From the NCBI GenBank assembly GCA_002683825.1, contig NYUD01000050.1, forward strand, positions 1 through 46,499: a stretch of DNA of 46,499 nucleotides. Reading direction: 5' to 3'. Position numbers and translations under genes: made by a program. Shown here one piece after another: positions 9,601 through 17,537 of the stretch. Positions within the stretch are counted from its first letter, which is position 1, and the number at the start of each line of letters is the position of its first letter. The DNA comes from Planctomycetota bacterium (GTDB lineage: Bacteria > Planctomycetota > UBA1135 > GCA-002686595). The notes below the pieces were generated by a model. That model searched no databases, was not told the DNA's origin, and saw nothing but the letters and a program-made list of their open reading frames with translations.

Positions 9601-10838
9601 TGGATTTTCTGAACGACGAGATCGAGGTGTTCGAGCCCGACGATCTCTCCTCGACGGGGCTCGTGCTGCATGACGTCTTCCCTTGGCGCGGCCCGGCGGT
9701 GGGGGGTACGCCCTTCGTCATTGCCGGGATCGGTTTCGGGAACCTCGACGACACCAGCGTCTCTTTCGGCGGCAACAGCGCCACTTTGACAGAGGTTACG
9801 TCCAAGAGGATTCGCGGAACGGTACCGGCCGAGCTCTCGCCAACGACCGACCTGGTCGACATCGTCGTCACGGTCGACGGCATTTCAGACGATCTCCCGG
9901 ATGCCTACCGCTATCTGTACGGCCCAGGCCTCGAACCGGGTCGGTGGGAGACGCTCGATCCCCTCCCGGTGCCCCTGGGGGAAGTTTCAGCCGGGGTCGT
10001 TGACGGCAGCATGTACCTCGTCGGCGAGGGAACGGGCCAAACCTACCGTTACGACTGCCTCAACCGACAGTGGCTGAACAACGTCGCTTCACGACCGTTC
10101 AAAGGACACCACCATGGGGTCGAGGTCCTGGACGGCAAGCTGTATCTGATCGGTGGACTGGGCGCCGGCTCCGAAGGCAAGCTTCAGATCTACGACCCGC
10201 TCACTGACCAGTGGTCGCTGGGAGCGGACATGCCCTGGGTGGCGGGCTCGCCCAGCACCGCCGCGATCGAGGGCAAGATCTACGTCGCAGGTGGCATCGT
10301 CAGTACGTTCACGGTGGGTACGGCGGCGGTCTACGACCCCGTCCTGGACAACTGGACGATTATCAGGCAAATGCCAAACGGCGGACGCAACCACACGGCG
10401 GCGGCGACAGACGGCAACCGGTTCTACATCTTTGGCGGCCGCAGGGCGGGCAATTTCGTGACCAACGGTTACAGCGACACCTTCGTGTACGACCCGGCGA
10501 GCAACACCTGGGACTGGAGCGGAGCGATCAGCTCGACGCTGGCGCCGATTCCCGAAGCGCGCGGGGGAATGAACAAGGCGGTCTATCTGCGCGGCGAGTT
10601 CTACGTCTTCGGCGGCGAAACGCTGGACGACCCCGATGCGCTTCCCGGCACCAGGGTCTACGACCGCGTGGATGTCTACAGTCCCGCGACGAATTCCTGG
10701 CGCTCCGAACAGCCGATGCTGACGCCCCGCCACGGGATCTGCCCGGTGCTTTTCCAGGGCCATATCTTCCTTCCTGGCGGCGGGACGGTGGCCGGCGGCT
10801 CCCAGTCGACGATCTTCGATTCCTTCACACGCCAGTAG
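6684..10838 (+). CDS. Giant secreted PKD / GSDH-propeller / Kelch protein, copy 2
   Basis: 1384 residues from ATG 6684, chosen because it opens a textbook signal peptide (MKTIWKRLLCCLCLFGAHIQ, cleavage likely after TQA). Domains: one PKD (about 25-109), a proline/glycine linker, an ASH-like Ig domain (about 136-259), the FDGDG block, PA14-like (about 361-469), IPT/TIG (about 503-590), GSDH-type propeller (about 593-979, with GLRNAFGL and EINLIEWGNYYGSP), IPT/TIG (about 993-1074) and a Kelch propeller to residue 1384. By eye it is collinear with copy 1 from the ASH domain onward, and most aligned residues are identical. It has only one PKD, where copy 1 has at least three. It ends SFTRQ, like copy 1 (TFTRQ). 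The role is probably a surface or extracellular sugar-binding or sugar-oxidising scaffold. The domain order is seen in the sequence; the function is inferred. Confidence 0.92.
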   Translation: MKTIWKRLLCCLCLFGAHIQTQAQLPVADFSASPISGIAPLNVAFRDLALGPVTSWEWNFGDSSHSRSPNPTHTFTTPGTYSVLLRVKGAAGSDTKNKADYVRILSQPPNVARAPGPTGPGGPPGGSVNRPLLRPALALSPSVLNFGAVASGASSQLTFDIVNPGWGSIELQQLDILLGPFGTAEAFTLELEGRTIAGTDSDLAHAFSPPITVGKTPIRATLTFAPTTQQFDSIALRFRGFWSGRNFIGATLHVDGLGGHEGDPFLHVVIDGEEWIADFDGDGVEHSVLRGSGSHTHEPGKSLVSYEWEIDGAIVSTSDTLGIDLPVGAKSMILRITDDDTPPKYLSEPFTVEVVTTSNIPGTLVSYYGSQGGEASLLLDSVPANVDYRERRADYTVGTIGGMVGGSPFSEDVMAQVEGEITVGALASYEFTAVGGSDHRIEVDGIPVSGPVLLTAGTHALEVRFAVDFLTDLPLEVRMATDNDATVSIPNEIIRHDESTIPPLIHSITPDIGQSAGGNTVVIDGFGFSPCNQVTLHWGDSDFTENDFVSISSTQIVMVTPPGGGLIGVSVSTGNGETPTHPFTYLLDGPVPISFLRTHIYPLEDVINAAWGPDGRLYVAQLGGQVTAIEFDEDYNIVSQATYVGVSELSNNDLIGIAFNPYDPPTPVRLYLGHGEHWANGGTTPTEPSPYSGQISTLDGPNFDDPIPLITGLPVSNHDHAINQIAFDNNGDLLISVGSMTNAGVKHSNHGDIPESPLSAAILKAHTSRPDFNGEITYVETTSQVENDDQRVGNLVDVAPGSDVEVWAAGLRNAFGLVYTTKSRTYATDNGPNSIFGAASTGSATQDPGPYDDDEINLIEWGNYYGSPNRNRGRTDTRQNIYRASLRGPASIPNTFTQMIAWTPPSSDGIDEYRSDTFQGQMRGNLIIQEYLNKMRRVVLRPDGRSLSGQSVFEPNTNALSCVTCPGGTIISLDFLNDEIEVFEPDDLSSTGLVLHDVFPWRGPAVGGTPFVIAGIGFGNLDDTSVSFGGNSATLTEVTSKRIRGTVPAELSPTTDLVDIVVTVDGISDDLPDAYRYLYGPGLEPGRWETLDPLPVPLGEVSAGVVDGSMYLVGEGTGQTYRYDCLNRQWLNNVASRPFKGHHHGVEVLDGKLYLIGGLGAGSEGKLQIYDPLTDQWSLGADMPWVAGSPSTAAIEGKIYVAGGIVSTFTVGTAAVYDPVLDNWTIIRQMPNGGRNHTAAATDGNRFYIFGGRRAGNFVTNGYSDTFVYDPASNTWDWSGAISSTLAPIPEARGGMNKAVYLRGEFYVFGGETLDDPDALPGTRVYDRVDVYSPATNSWRSEQPMLTPRHGICPVLFQGHIFLPGGGTVAGGSQSTIFDSFTRQ

Positions 10839-10857
10839 CCCCGTAGAATCCCCTCCC

Positions 10858-12141
10858 GTGGGAAGTTCATCTCGGCGTAGAAGGGGCCTCAACCGACTAC
10901 TCAAAGCCACACTGGCCCTCGTGAGCACATTGGCGGCGGTCGAGATCACCCTGCACCTTTTCCCCGACTTGCTCCCCGCAAGTTATCGCGAGCGCTTCGC
11001 GATGCATGGCGTCGAGCTCTATCATCCCGGCATTCTGGAAACGACGCCGATCCGCGGTGTACCGCTACCCCTCATGGTCAGGCCCCACCTGGGGCCCCCG
11101 CCGGCGGATCTGAAGGAACTCGGCCTCGCGCCATCGGATGAGGACTATGACGTGCGCTGCTATTCGCGCATCTCCCTGCCCTCCGATTCCCTGGGATTGC
11201 CCAATCCCACGGAGATGGATCGGAGCGATATTTTGATGCTCGGTGATTCCTTCGGTGTCGCCGCGGGGACGGCGGAGCCGCCTGGCCTGCGCTCACGGCT
11301 GGCCGAAGTCACGGGTCAGGTCGTGTTCAATCTATCGGTTGCCGCCATCGGCCCCGTCCGGGAGGAATGGCTCCTGGACAAGGTCGGCTTCGAAAAAAAC
11401 CCGGATTGTGTCGTCTGGCTTTTCTATGCGGGAAACGACGCGACGCAATCTATCGAACCGCTGATCCACGAACACAACGGTTTGAACACCTGGGCCGAGG
11501 TCTATGCGGATCGGCGACCGCCTTTCCTGCTTCTGCCGGATCTCGTTCGCGAGGGGTTGTCTTCCCGGCCCCAGGCGTCAGCCCAAGCCACGCTGCCGGG
11601 GTTCCGCTTTCGCCTGGCCGACGGCAGCTTTCAGCCGATCTGGTTTCTCCCCGAATGCTTGCGTCAGCTGTCATGGAATCGCGAACGCTGGGAAGCGGAC
11701 CTGGGCTGGCGCAATACCCGAGAAATCTTCAAGCGTGTCCGGAAAAAGTGCGCGGACAGGAATGTGAAACTCCTCGTGGTCTACCTACCGACGAAGTCAC
11801 AGGCCTATCTCCCCCACGTGGAGGCCGATGCGCAACTGCTCCTGAGTACCGCGCAACGCCTGTGGCAGGAGACGATTGAGGGCGGAGCCGAAGCGTTCCA
11901 AAGCGAGGCGCTGGAGAACCGCAACGCGTTGGAGAAAAGCTTCATGGATTTCTGTGCTCGCGAGGGCATCGCCGCCTGTTCGGCGACGCCCTGCATCGAG
12001 GAGCTGGCCAGAGCCGGAATCCTGGGCTTTCTCGCCACCGATACGCACTGGCAGGAGATCGGGCAGGAAGCACTCCTCGCGACGCTGGTCGACGCCCTCG
12101 TCAACCTGGGTGTGGTCGACGAGGACAGGCGTATGCAATAG
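10858..12141 (+). CDS. Membrane-anchored SGNH/GDSL-family hydrolase or acyl-transfer enzyme
   Basis: 427 residues from GTG 10858, 19 bases after the giant protein, so probably co-transcribed. A basic N-terminus (SSRRRRG) and one hydrophobic segment (about residues 16-35) suggest a signal anchor. SGNH blocks are present: LGDSFG with Ser131, YAGND with Asn193, and TDTHW with Asp395 and His397 near the C-terminus. This gives a complete Ser-His-Asp set in the expected order. The family includes esterases and the AlgX/AlgJ-like O-acetylation proteins of surface polysaccharides. The neighbouring surface proteins and glycosyltransferase make a glycan ester role plausible. The specificity cannot be read from the sequence. 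Confidence 0.8.
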   Translation: MGSSSRRRRGLNRLLKATLALVSTLAAVEITLHLFPDLLPASYRERFAMHGVELYHPGILETTPIRGVPLPLMVRPHLGPPPADLKELGLAPSDEDYDVRCYSRISLPSDSLGLPNPTEMDRSDILMLGDSFGVAAGTAEPPGLRSRLAEVTGQVVFNLSVAAIGPVREEWLLDKVGFEKNPDCVVWLFYAGNDATQSIEPLIHEHNGLNTWAEVYADRRPPFLLLPDLVREGLSSRPQASAQATLPGFRFRLADGSFQPIWFLPECLRQLSWNRERWEADLGWRNTREIFKRVRKKCADRNVKLLVVYLPTKSQAYLPHVEADAQLLLSTAQRLWQETIEGGAEAFQSEALENRNALEKSFMDFCAREGIAACSATPCIEELARAGILGFLATDTHWQEIGQEALLATLVDALVNLGVVDEDRRMQ

Positions 12142-12300
12142 ACGCCTCACCGGCCGATGGGTCTCGAAAGAGCTTTCTTCGTGAACGTAAACCGCTTCCG
12201 TTTGTCGGATGATCGTTGGATGGCTCCGGAGAGCGATCCGGACGAATTCCCCCTCAAAGGAATCGCGATGGACGGCTCTCGGCAGCCGAGCGACGGGGGG

Positions 12301-13755
12301 CTACCGCGACCTTCTTGAACTGAAGAGGTACAAGATCAGGTCCAGGCCATGCGTATCGCGCTCTTCTTCTGCAAATCGTTGTCGCAGCGCGTGTAGCGCG
12401 TATGCCGAATACGGATCTCGCTGGAAGATCCAAACGCGCGGGTATCCATGGGCCCGTTTGAGTTCGTCCAGAAGGATGACTTCCGGTGGAGATCCTGAAG
12501 CCCCTGAAAACCGTCTCGAGTAATAGTCCCATCCGTTGGGCGAGCCCTGGGGGTCCAGATCCCACAGGGGCTTCACCACGACGGCATCCCCCGGTTTCGC
12601 TTGCTCGAGAATCTGGGCGACGGCACCGCGGTAATCCTCCCGCTCGCCTCCGATCAGGTTGACGAGTACGCCGCCGGCCAGCGCGGAGAAGAAAAACGTG
12701 TAGATGACGCGACGAAAAATCGGCGAGAAGCGAGCTTCGCTCGCACCGATCAAGACAGCCAGCGGGCCGAGTGAACCGGCGATATAGCGCCAACCGAAGG
12801 AGGCTTTCTCATAGAATCCCGAGGCGCACATCGCCCAACATGGGACCAAGAAGGCCATCGTAGGGGCCAGGAGCCAAAGCCAATCGCTCCCCTCCTTGCG
12901 TTGCCGCCTGAAGAGTTGGTGTACGCCGAGCACACCCAAAACCACGCCCAGAAGAGCCGCGGGAAGCGCGACGAGTGCCACGAACCAGACACCTGCGAAG
13001 CCGGTGTTCATGAACAGGAGGTGGTAGAACCCCTGCGCCAGTGAAACGACCCCGCTCTCGTGCCCCCCCGCTGGGTAGTCCTGGTTCAATTGCTCGAGGA
13101 AGCCGAAGAGCACCCAGGGCAACCATAAGAGGAGCGCGGTCCCGAAAGGCACGAGACAGCGCGCAAGCTTGTTACGCAGCTCCGGGCGGAGGACGCCTGC
13201 GCCGCATAACGCCACCCCCATGACGAAAAGGTAGTGAGCGAAGTAGTAGTGGCTGTACAACCCCAGCGTGACCCACAGGGCCACCCCCCAGGGGAAGCCG
13301 GTTTTCTTGCCGCCAGGTGACAGGGCCCTCCATACGGAATGGGTCATGCCGCAGACCGCCAGAGCCAGCCAGCTGTACATTCGCGCTTCGGAAAAGACGA
13401 CGAGGGAAAACGAAGACAGCGCCGCTGTCCACAGCGCGAACATGCGCCCACGTTCCGACAGCCCGGCCGCAAGGCGCGACAACACGATCAGGAATAGAAC
13501 GCCGGCGACGATCGAGGGAAGTCGCAGTGCAAGGGCCGACTCGCCCAACATAGCGACGCTCACTCGTTCAAGGAAAAAGCTCAGGGGTGGATGGTTGTCC
13601 GTTCGCACGGAACGGAGCAAGTCGAGCATCCCGGACTTGCGGATGTGATACAGACAGTGGAATTCATCGGTCCAAAGACTGCGCCGCAGGGCGCCTGCCA
13701 CCCAGAGCGAGGTTCCAAGAACACCGGCCGCGAGAACGGAACTTCTCTTGTTCAT
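12301..13755 (-). CDS. PMT/ArnT-type membrane glycosyltransferase
   Basis: 484 residues. The start is taken at ATG 13755 (MNKRSSVLAAGVLG), just before the first membrane helix. The same frame stays open far upstream, but that stretch is low in family features. About ten or more hydrophobic helices follow. The first periplasmic loop has the GT-C signature: WTDEF with Asp30-Glu31, then RTDNHPPLS with His55-Pro-Pro57, and later FSEARMYSW. GT-C enzymes of this type move a sugar from a polyprenyl-phosphate donor to lipid or protein on the outer face of the inner membrane. The gene converges with the SGNH gene, with 159 non-coding bases between them. A second GT-C enzyme lies at 41066-42763. Donor and acceptor are unknown. 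Confidence 0.85.
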   Translation of the reverse strand: MNKRSSVLAAGVLGTSLWVAGALRRSLWTDEFHCLYHIRKSGMLDLLRSVRTDNHPPLSFFLERVSVAMLGESALALRLPSIVAGVLFLIVLSRLAAGLSERGRMFALWTAALSSFSLVVFSEARMYSWLALAVCGMTHSVWRALSPGGKKTGFPWGVALWVTLGLYSHYYFAHYLFVMGVALCGAGVLRPELRNKLARCLVPFGTALLLWLPWVLFGFLEQLNQDYPAGGHESGVVSLAQGFYHLLFMNTGFAGVWFVALVALPAALLGVVLGVLGVHQLFRRQRKEGSDWLWLLAPTMAFLVPCWAMCASGFYEKASFGWRYIAGSLGPLAVLIGASEARFSPIFRRVIYTFFFSALAGGVLVNLIGGEREDYRGAVAQILEQAKPGDAVVVKPLWDLDPQGSPNGWDYYSRRFSGASGSPPEVILLDELKRAHGYPRVWIFQRDPYSAYALHALRQRFAEEERDTHGLDLILYLFSSRRSR

Positions 13756-14319
13756 CCCCGTACAGCTTCGTGAAACGTTCGGCGCATGGTGTCCGGGCCG
13801 AAGAAGTCGGCCGCGCATGATTCTGCACGACAGCGCGCACACCTCCAACTGTCGTCTGCCCCATGCAAGGGTGGCGTGAGATGTGTGCTCGGATCCCGCC
13901 CTCAAGCTCGCAAACGGCCGCCCCGGCAAAAACACAACCCTCAACCCCAGAAACGGACATGTCCGCCAAGGCAGGCCCCCCCTCCCGAAATTCAGGGCGC
14001 TCCCCTTCCTCGACACCCCGCTGCCGTGAAGTCCCCGGCCGGCAACGGTTCGCTCGTTACCGCCCCTCTGGACCAGGCACATCTGGATCCCAGGCGTTGT
14101 ATTCGCTGACCCCGACGAGGTCGTAGCGAACAGGAACCTTCTTCCCGTTCGCCGTAGATCGGTCGGAAAGTAGCGAAAGAACTTTCGCACATCATTGCAG
14201 ACGCACAACGATGCAAAGCTCGGATGGGCACGCTCAACATACGATGTGGACGCCGGAATTAGAATGGGGAGAGCACCCCCCGGTTCCTCTCCTTTCCTTG
14301 CGGTATCTGCGTTCCTCCC
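13756..14319. promoter_or_regulatory. 564-nt divergent intergenic region with an operator-like dyad
   Basis: The region separates the minus-strand glycosyltransferase from the plus-strand glycosidase-like gene, so it should hold both promoters. Short open frames on either strand show no recognisable protein. The clearest structure is a dyad at 14173-14188, GCGAAAG-AA-CTTTCGC. A TAGAAT hexamer at 14260-14265 could be a -10 element for the 14320 gene, but no good -35 sits at the right distance. No Shine-Dalgarno precedes ATG 14320. Confidence 0.35.
14173..14188. promoter_or_regulatory. 16-bp inverted repeat, candidate operator
   Basis: GCGAAAG and CTTTCGC are perfect 7-bp arms separated by AA. 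The dyad lies 132 bases before the start of the glycosidase-like gene and 418 bases before the divergent glycosyltransferase. A short symmetric dyad in a divergent promoter region is typical of a dimeric repressor site. No regulator gene is nearby, so this rests on symmetry and position only. Confidence 0.25.
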
Positions 14320-16416
14320 ATGCGGCTCGATCTGCGCTCCAGAAGTCTCCTCACAGCTTGCTGTGCCACTCTCCTGGTGAGTGCTGCCCACGGCCAGTCG
14401 GGGTGTGACTACGCGATCCAGTTCGGGATGAATCCGAGCTTTCACACGTGGTCGTCTCGAGGCATCGTCTTCGCGGACGCGATGACGCGGGCAAAGGACT
14501 TCGAGCTCTTCGAGGGAGATTCCCTGGGCCGAGCGGAGAGGGTCGCCGATGGCCTCCTGGGCGCGGGCTGGCCCGACCCCGCAACTCTGGGGCCCGGACA
14601 GGAGTTCGGAGCCCTGGTCTTCGGACAGATGGACGGCAGCCTCCCCGACGGACGCGAGCAACCCTACGTCGTGACCTGGGAAGGCTCGGGCGAGGTTCGC
14701 TTGACGGGCCTGTTTGTCATGGAAGAGCATTCACGCACTTCACAGCGTGCCGAATTCGTGATCGATGCATCCATCTCGGTCGAAAACACGGGCCTTTCCG
14801 TTCACTGGTCCGCGCCCGATGCCGGCGATCCCGTGCGCAACATCAGGGTGTGGCTACCTGGGATGGAAAATGCCGGCAAGATCTTCTGGCCGCCCTACAT
14901 CGAAAAGGTACGCATGCTGAACAGCGGACGTGGGCCGTCGAGCTGGCGTACTTTGGACTGGACGCGGGTCAACGACTACGGACCCCTCGGGCCAGACGCC
15001 TTCTCTTTCACTCTCAACGGCCGCGTCACACCGGCAAGTCCGAGCCAGGGCACGCCTCTGGGGATCGCCACGGAATACCAGGTAGCCTTCGCCAACGAAG
15101 TGGGCGTCGACCTGCACTACCAGGTCCCTCATCGCGGCAGCATGAGTGAATGGGACTACCTGCTCTTCTTGTTCGAAACCTATCTGATCATTCGCGACGG
15201 CGCCCCAGCGGTGCCGGGCATCAACGGTGGCCGGCCCTTCGAGGGGCTCGACCCCGCACTGCATGTCACGCTCGAGCTCTCCAACGAGATCTGGAACCCG
15301 GGCTTTCCCGTACACCTGTGGATGCTGGATCAATCGCTGATCAACGGCCTGACCGTACATGAGCAGATTGCGAGTCAAATCGAGCTCGTTTTCGACATCG
15401 CCGAAGGCGTCTTCATGGGCGATCCGCGTTTGAGGAAGTACATCGGAGGTACGCTGAACAACTCGGGCTATCTACAACAAATCGTCGATGCCTTGCGTCC
15501 CGGTCTTCACATCGACGCGGTCGGCCCTGCAGCCTATTTCGGCCCCCACCCAAGCGTGATGGACCTGTGGATCGAGGACGCCGACACGGTGACGGGTGAG
15601 TGCCCCTCGTGCCCCGGTGCAGATGAGATCCTCGTTGCCGCTCGCGCGGAGATTCCGAGCCTGCGGCCGGGGCTTGAGGCACACCGCACACTGGCCGACA
15701 CCTACATCAACCCCGATGGCAGCTCGCCCCGGCTCGTGCTGTACGAAGCGGGGCAATCGTTCAAGTCGCTCTTCCAGCCATGGGCACCCCAGGCAAACCT
15801 GGCTCAATCGAAATCGGCGATGTACGACGCCTACACGAACGACCTGATTCCGCTGTTGGTCGAAGAAGGCGTGGATGAAGTCCTCTGGTACAGCTTCATG
15901 ACCGATCAGACGCCGGACGTGCTCGCGCCCTATGGCATCTGGAACGACATGAACCAGCTCATCACGTCTCCCGTGCCGGAAAGCTACGTGCCCGAAGGCG
16001 CGCCGAAGGCCGCGGCTATCTCTCGCGGCCCGCCCCTCCGGCCCGACTGTCCGCTGGCGCGATCCTTTCTCCGCACGGCGTCGGGCAACCCCCTGTCCCT
16101 GACCACAACATCACCGAGCCTGGGCAAGTCACTGCAGGTCGCGGTCGACCTCGGACGCACGGGGCACCCTCTCGCCTTCGTGTTTTCTTTCACCGACCCG
16201 GCTTCGATCGTGTTGGCGGAGGGTCAAACACTCCTGACTCTTGGCCCCGCTTTGTTCAGCCTTCCCCTGGTCGGCTCTCCCTCCGCGACGGGCAATATTG
16301 TCATTCCAAACGATCCGCAGCTCTCCGGAATGAAGTTCTCCTTGCAGGCTGCTCACATTGGGGGGGGTCAAACCTTCGCTCTCTCCAACGCCAGGGACCT
16401 GGTTCTCGGCCGCTGA
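14320..16416 (+). CDS. Secreted glycosidase-like protein (clan-A-type NE and YEAG motifs), copy 1
   Basis: 698 residues from ATG 14320, with a signal peptide ending near AHGQ (about residue 26). I do not recognise a named family. The central part looks like a TIM-barrel glycoside hydrolase. LELSNEIWN (Asn322-Glu323) matches the Asn-Glu acid/base motif of clan GH-A, and LVLYEAGQ (Glu476) about 150 residues later matches the nucleophile strand. Other conserved blocks shared with the next gene are GMNPSF-x-TWSSR-x-IVFADAM near the N-terminus and SWRTLDW-x-RVNDYG near 210. The last 125 residues (from about base 16036) form a beta-rich module ending SNARDLVLGR that recurs in two other proteins in this window. 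A role in extracellular polysaccharide breakdown is inferred, not shown. Confidence 0.8.
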   Translation: MRLDLRSRSLLTACCATLLVSAAHGQSGCDYAIQFGMNPSFHTWSSRGIVFADAMTRAKDFELFEGDSLGRAERVADGLLGAGWPDPATLGPGQEFGALVFGQMDGSLPDGREQPYVVTWEGSGEVRLTGLFVMEEHSRTSQRAEFVIDASISVENTGLSVHWSAPDAGDPVRNIRVWLPGMENAGKIFWPPYIEKVRMLNSGRGPSSWRTLDWTRVNDYGPLGPDAFSFTLNGRVTPASPSQGTPLGIATEYQVAFANEVGVDLHYQVPHRGSMSEWDYLLFLFETYLIIRDGAPAVPGINGGRPFEGLDPALHVTLELSNEIWNPGFPVHLWMLDQSLINGLTVHEQIASQIELVFDIAEGVFMGDPRLRKYIGGTLNNSGYLQQIVDALRPGLHIDAVGPAAYFGPHPSVMDLWIEDADTVTGECPSCPGADEILVAARAEIPSLRPGLEAHRTLADTYINPDGSSPRLVLYEAGQSFKSLFQPWAPQANLAQSKSAMYDAYTNDLIPLLVEEGVDEVLWYSFMTDQTPDVLAPYGIWNDMNQLITSPVPESYVPEGAPKAAAISRGPPLRPDCPLARSFLRTASGNPLSLTTTSPSLGKSLQVAVDLGRTGHPLAFVFSFTDPASIVLAEGQTLLTLGPALFSLPLVGSPSATGNIVIPNDPQLSGMKFSLQAAHIGGGQTFALSNARDLVLGR

Positions 16417-16530
16417 GCACCGACGATCCGCGCAGGAAGTCGCGAGTCCGGCTCGTGTGGCTCCATGATCTGGACGTGCGGAAATCTCGTCGAGTCATGA
16501 AGTTGCCCGCCATAATTGCAAGTTTCTATT

Positions 16531-16536
16531 TATAAT
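16531..16536 (+). promoter_or_regulatory. Candidate -10 element (TATAAT) before the second glycosidase-like gene
   Basis: A perfect TATAAT occurs inside a short A/T-rich patch (16510-16537) in otherwise GC-rich DNA, 23 bases before ATG 16560. A matching -35 at 16-18 bases is not obvious; TTGCCC at 16503 is 22 bases away. If used, it would give the second paralogue its own promoter. Confidence 0.35.
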
Positions 16537-16559
16537 GCACCCCCCTGGCCGGGGTCAGC

Positions 16560-17537
16560 ATGGAGGAGAAATGTAGAGCACTCGGCGTGACACTGAGCGT
16601 GCTATGGACCGCGGCACTTCCCGTCTTCACGCAAACGCAATCCCGAAGTGGCTCCTCGAGCGCGCACAGCAGTGCCCTCGAGTATGGGATGAACCCCAGC
16701 TTCCAGACCTGGTCGTCACGGGCGATCGTGTTCGCGGATGCCATGGCACGTCCGCGAGAATTCGTCATCTACAACCAGGGCTCGCAGGGCTCGGCGCCGT
16801 CGATTCCCTTTGGGCAAGGGCTCGTGGGAGAGGGCTGGCCTGACCCGAACGGCCTGGGACCCGGGGATTTTTTCGGAGCTCTTTTCTTCGGCGTGATGGA
16901 CGGCACGGTCCCCGATGGAAGCACCGACCCCTACGTCATCGTCTGGGAAGGCAGCGGATCCTGTTCGCTGCTCGGCCAATACGTGGTTGGCGAGGCGAAT
17001 CGCACGGCAAATCGAGTCGAATTCTTCATCGATCCCGACCAGGGTTCGCCCAACGCGACTCTTTCCTGCCTTTGGGATGGGCCCGACAGCGCGGATCCGG
17101 TTCGCAACATCCACGTATGGCTGCCTGGGATGGAGCATGCGAATCAGCTCTTCTGGCCGCCCTATCTGGACAAGGTTCGGGGCATGAGCGCCGGTAACGG
17201 GCCGGCTTCCTGGCGTACTCTGGATTGGTCGAGGGTCAACGACTACGGGCGGCCCCTCGCGTTCGACGGTTTTGTCTTTGATCTGGAGGGACAGATCACG
17301 CCTTCGAGCCCCAGTCAGGGCACGCGCCGCGGTATGTGCCCTGAGTTTCAAGTCGCCTTTTGCAATGCGATAGGTACGGACCTGCACCTGAGCCTGCCCC
17401 ACCGCACGAACGACTTGACCGAAGCGGAATACATCACGTTCGTGACCGATACGCTGACGCGCATACGCGACGGATCACCGGGCGTCCCCGGCGTCTTGGG
17501 AGGACAACCGTTTGCCGGATTGGATCCACAGTTGTAG
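16560..17537 (+). CDS. Secreted glycosidase-like protein, copy 2: N-terminal part, ended by in-frame amber codon
   Basis: 325 residues from ATG 16560, with an N-terminal hydrophobic segment like a signal peptide (VTLSVLWTAALPVF). It is collinear with residues 1-320 of the gene at 14320: GMNPSFQTWSSR, VIVWEGSGS, GPASWRTLDWSRVNDYG and FAGLDP are all present. The frame stops at TAG 17535-17537 after GLDPQL, where the neighbour reads GLDPALHVTLELSNE. The product would therefore lack both presumed catalytic glutamates. The frame continues without shift in the next entry. I read the locus as one gene of 711 codons interrupted at codon 326: a fresh nonsense mutation, a sequencing or assembly error, or read-through. 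Only one base change separates TAG from CAG or AAG. Confidence 0.75.
   Translation: MEEKCRALGVTLSVLWTAALPVFTQTQSRSGSSSAHSSALEYGMNPSFQTWSSRAIVFADAMARPREFVIYNQGSQGSAPSIPFGQGLVGEGWPDPNGLGPGDFFGALFFGVMDGTVPDGSTDPYVIVWEGSGSCSLLGQYVVGEANRTANRVEFFIDPDQGSPNATLSCLWDGPDSADPVRNIHVWLPGMEHANQLFWPPYLDKVRGMSAGNGPASWRTLDWSRVNDYGRPLAFDGFVFDLEGQITPSSPSQGTRRGMCPEFQVAFCNAIGTDLHLSLPHRTNDLTEAEYITFVTDTLTRIRDGSPGVPGVLGGQPFAGLDPQL
17535..17537 (+). other. In-frame amber codon splitting the second glycosidase-like gene
   Basis: TAG lies between CAGTTG and GTGACG, with coding similarity to the neighbouring paralogue continuing on both sides in the same frame. The paralogue has CAT (His) here. No other stop or frameshift is seen across 16560-18695. 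Confidence 0.85.

Noticed and set aside
13756..14730. Long N-terminal extension of the minus-strand glycosyltransferase
   Set aside because: It would overlap the divergent glycosidase-like gene and place about 320 non-family residues before the first membrane helix.
17535..17537. Pyrrolysine or other programmed recoding of the amber codon
   Set aside because: The paralogue has His here, the residue is not at a methylamine-type active site, and no pyl gene or stimulatory structure is seen. Kept only as a remote option.
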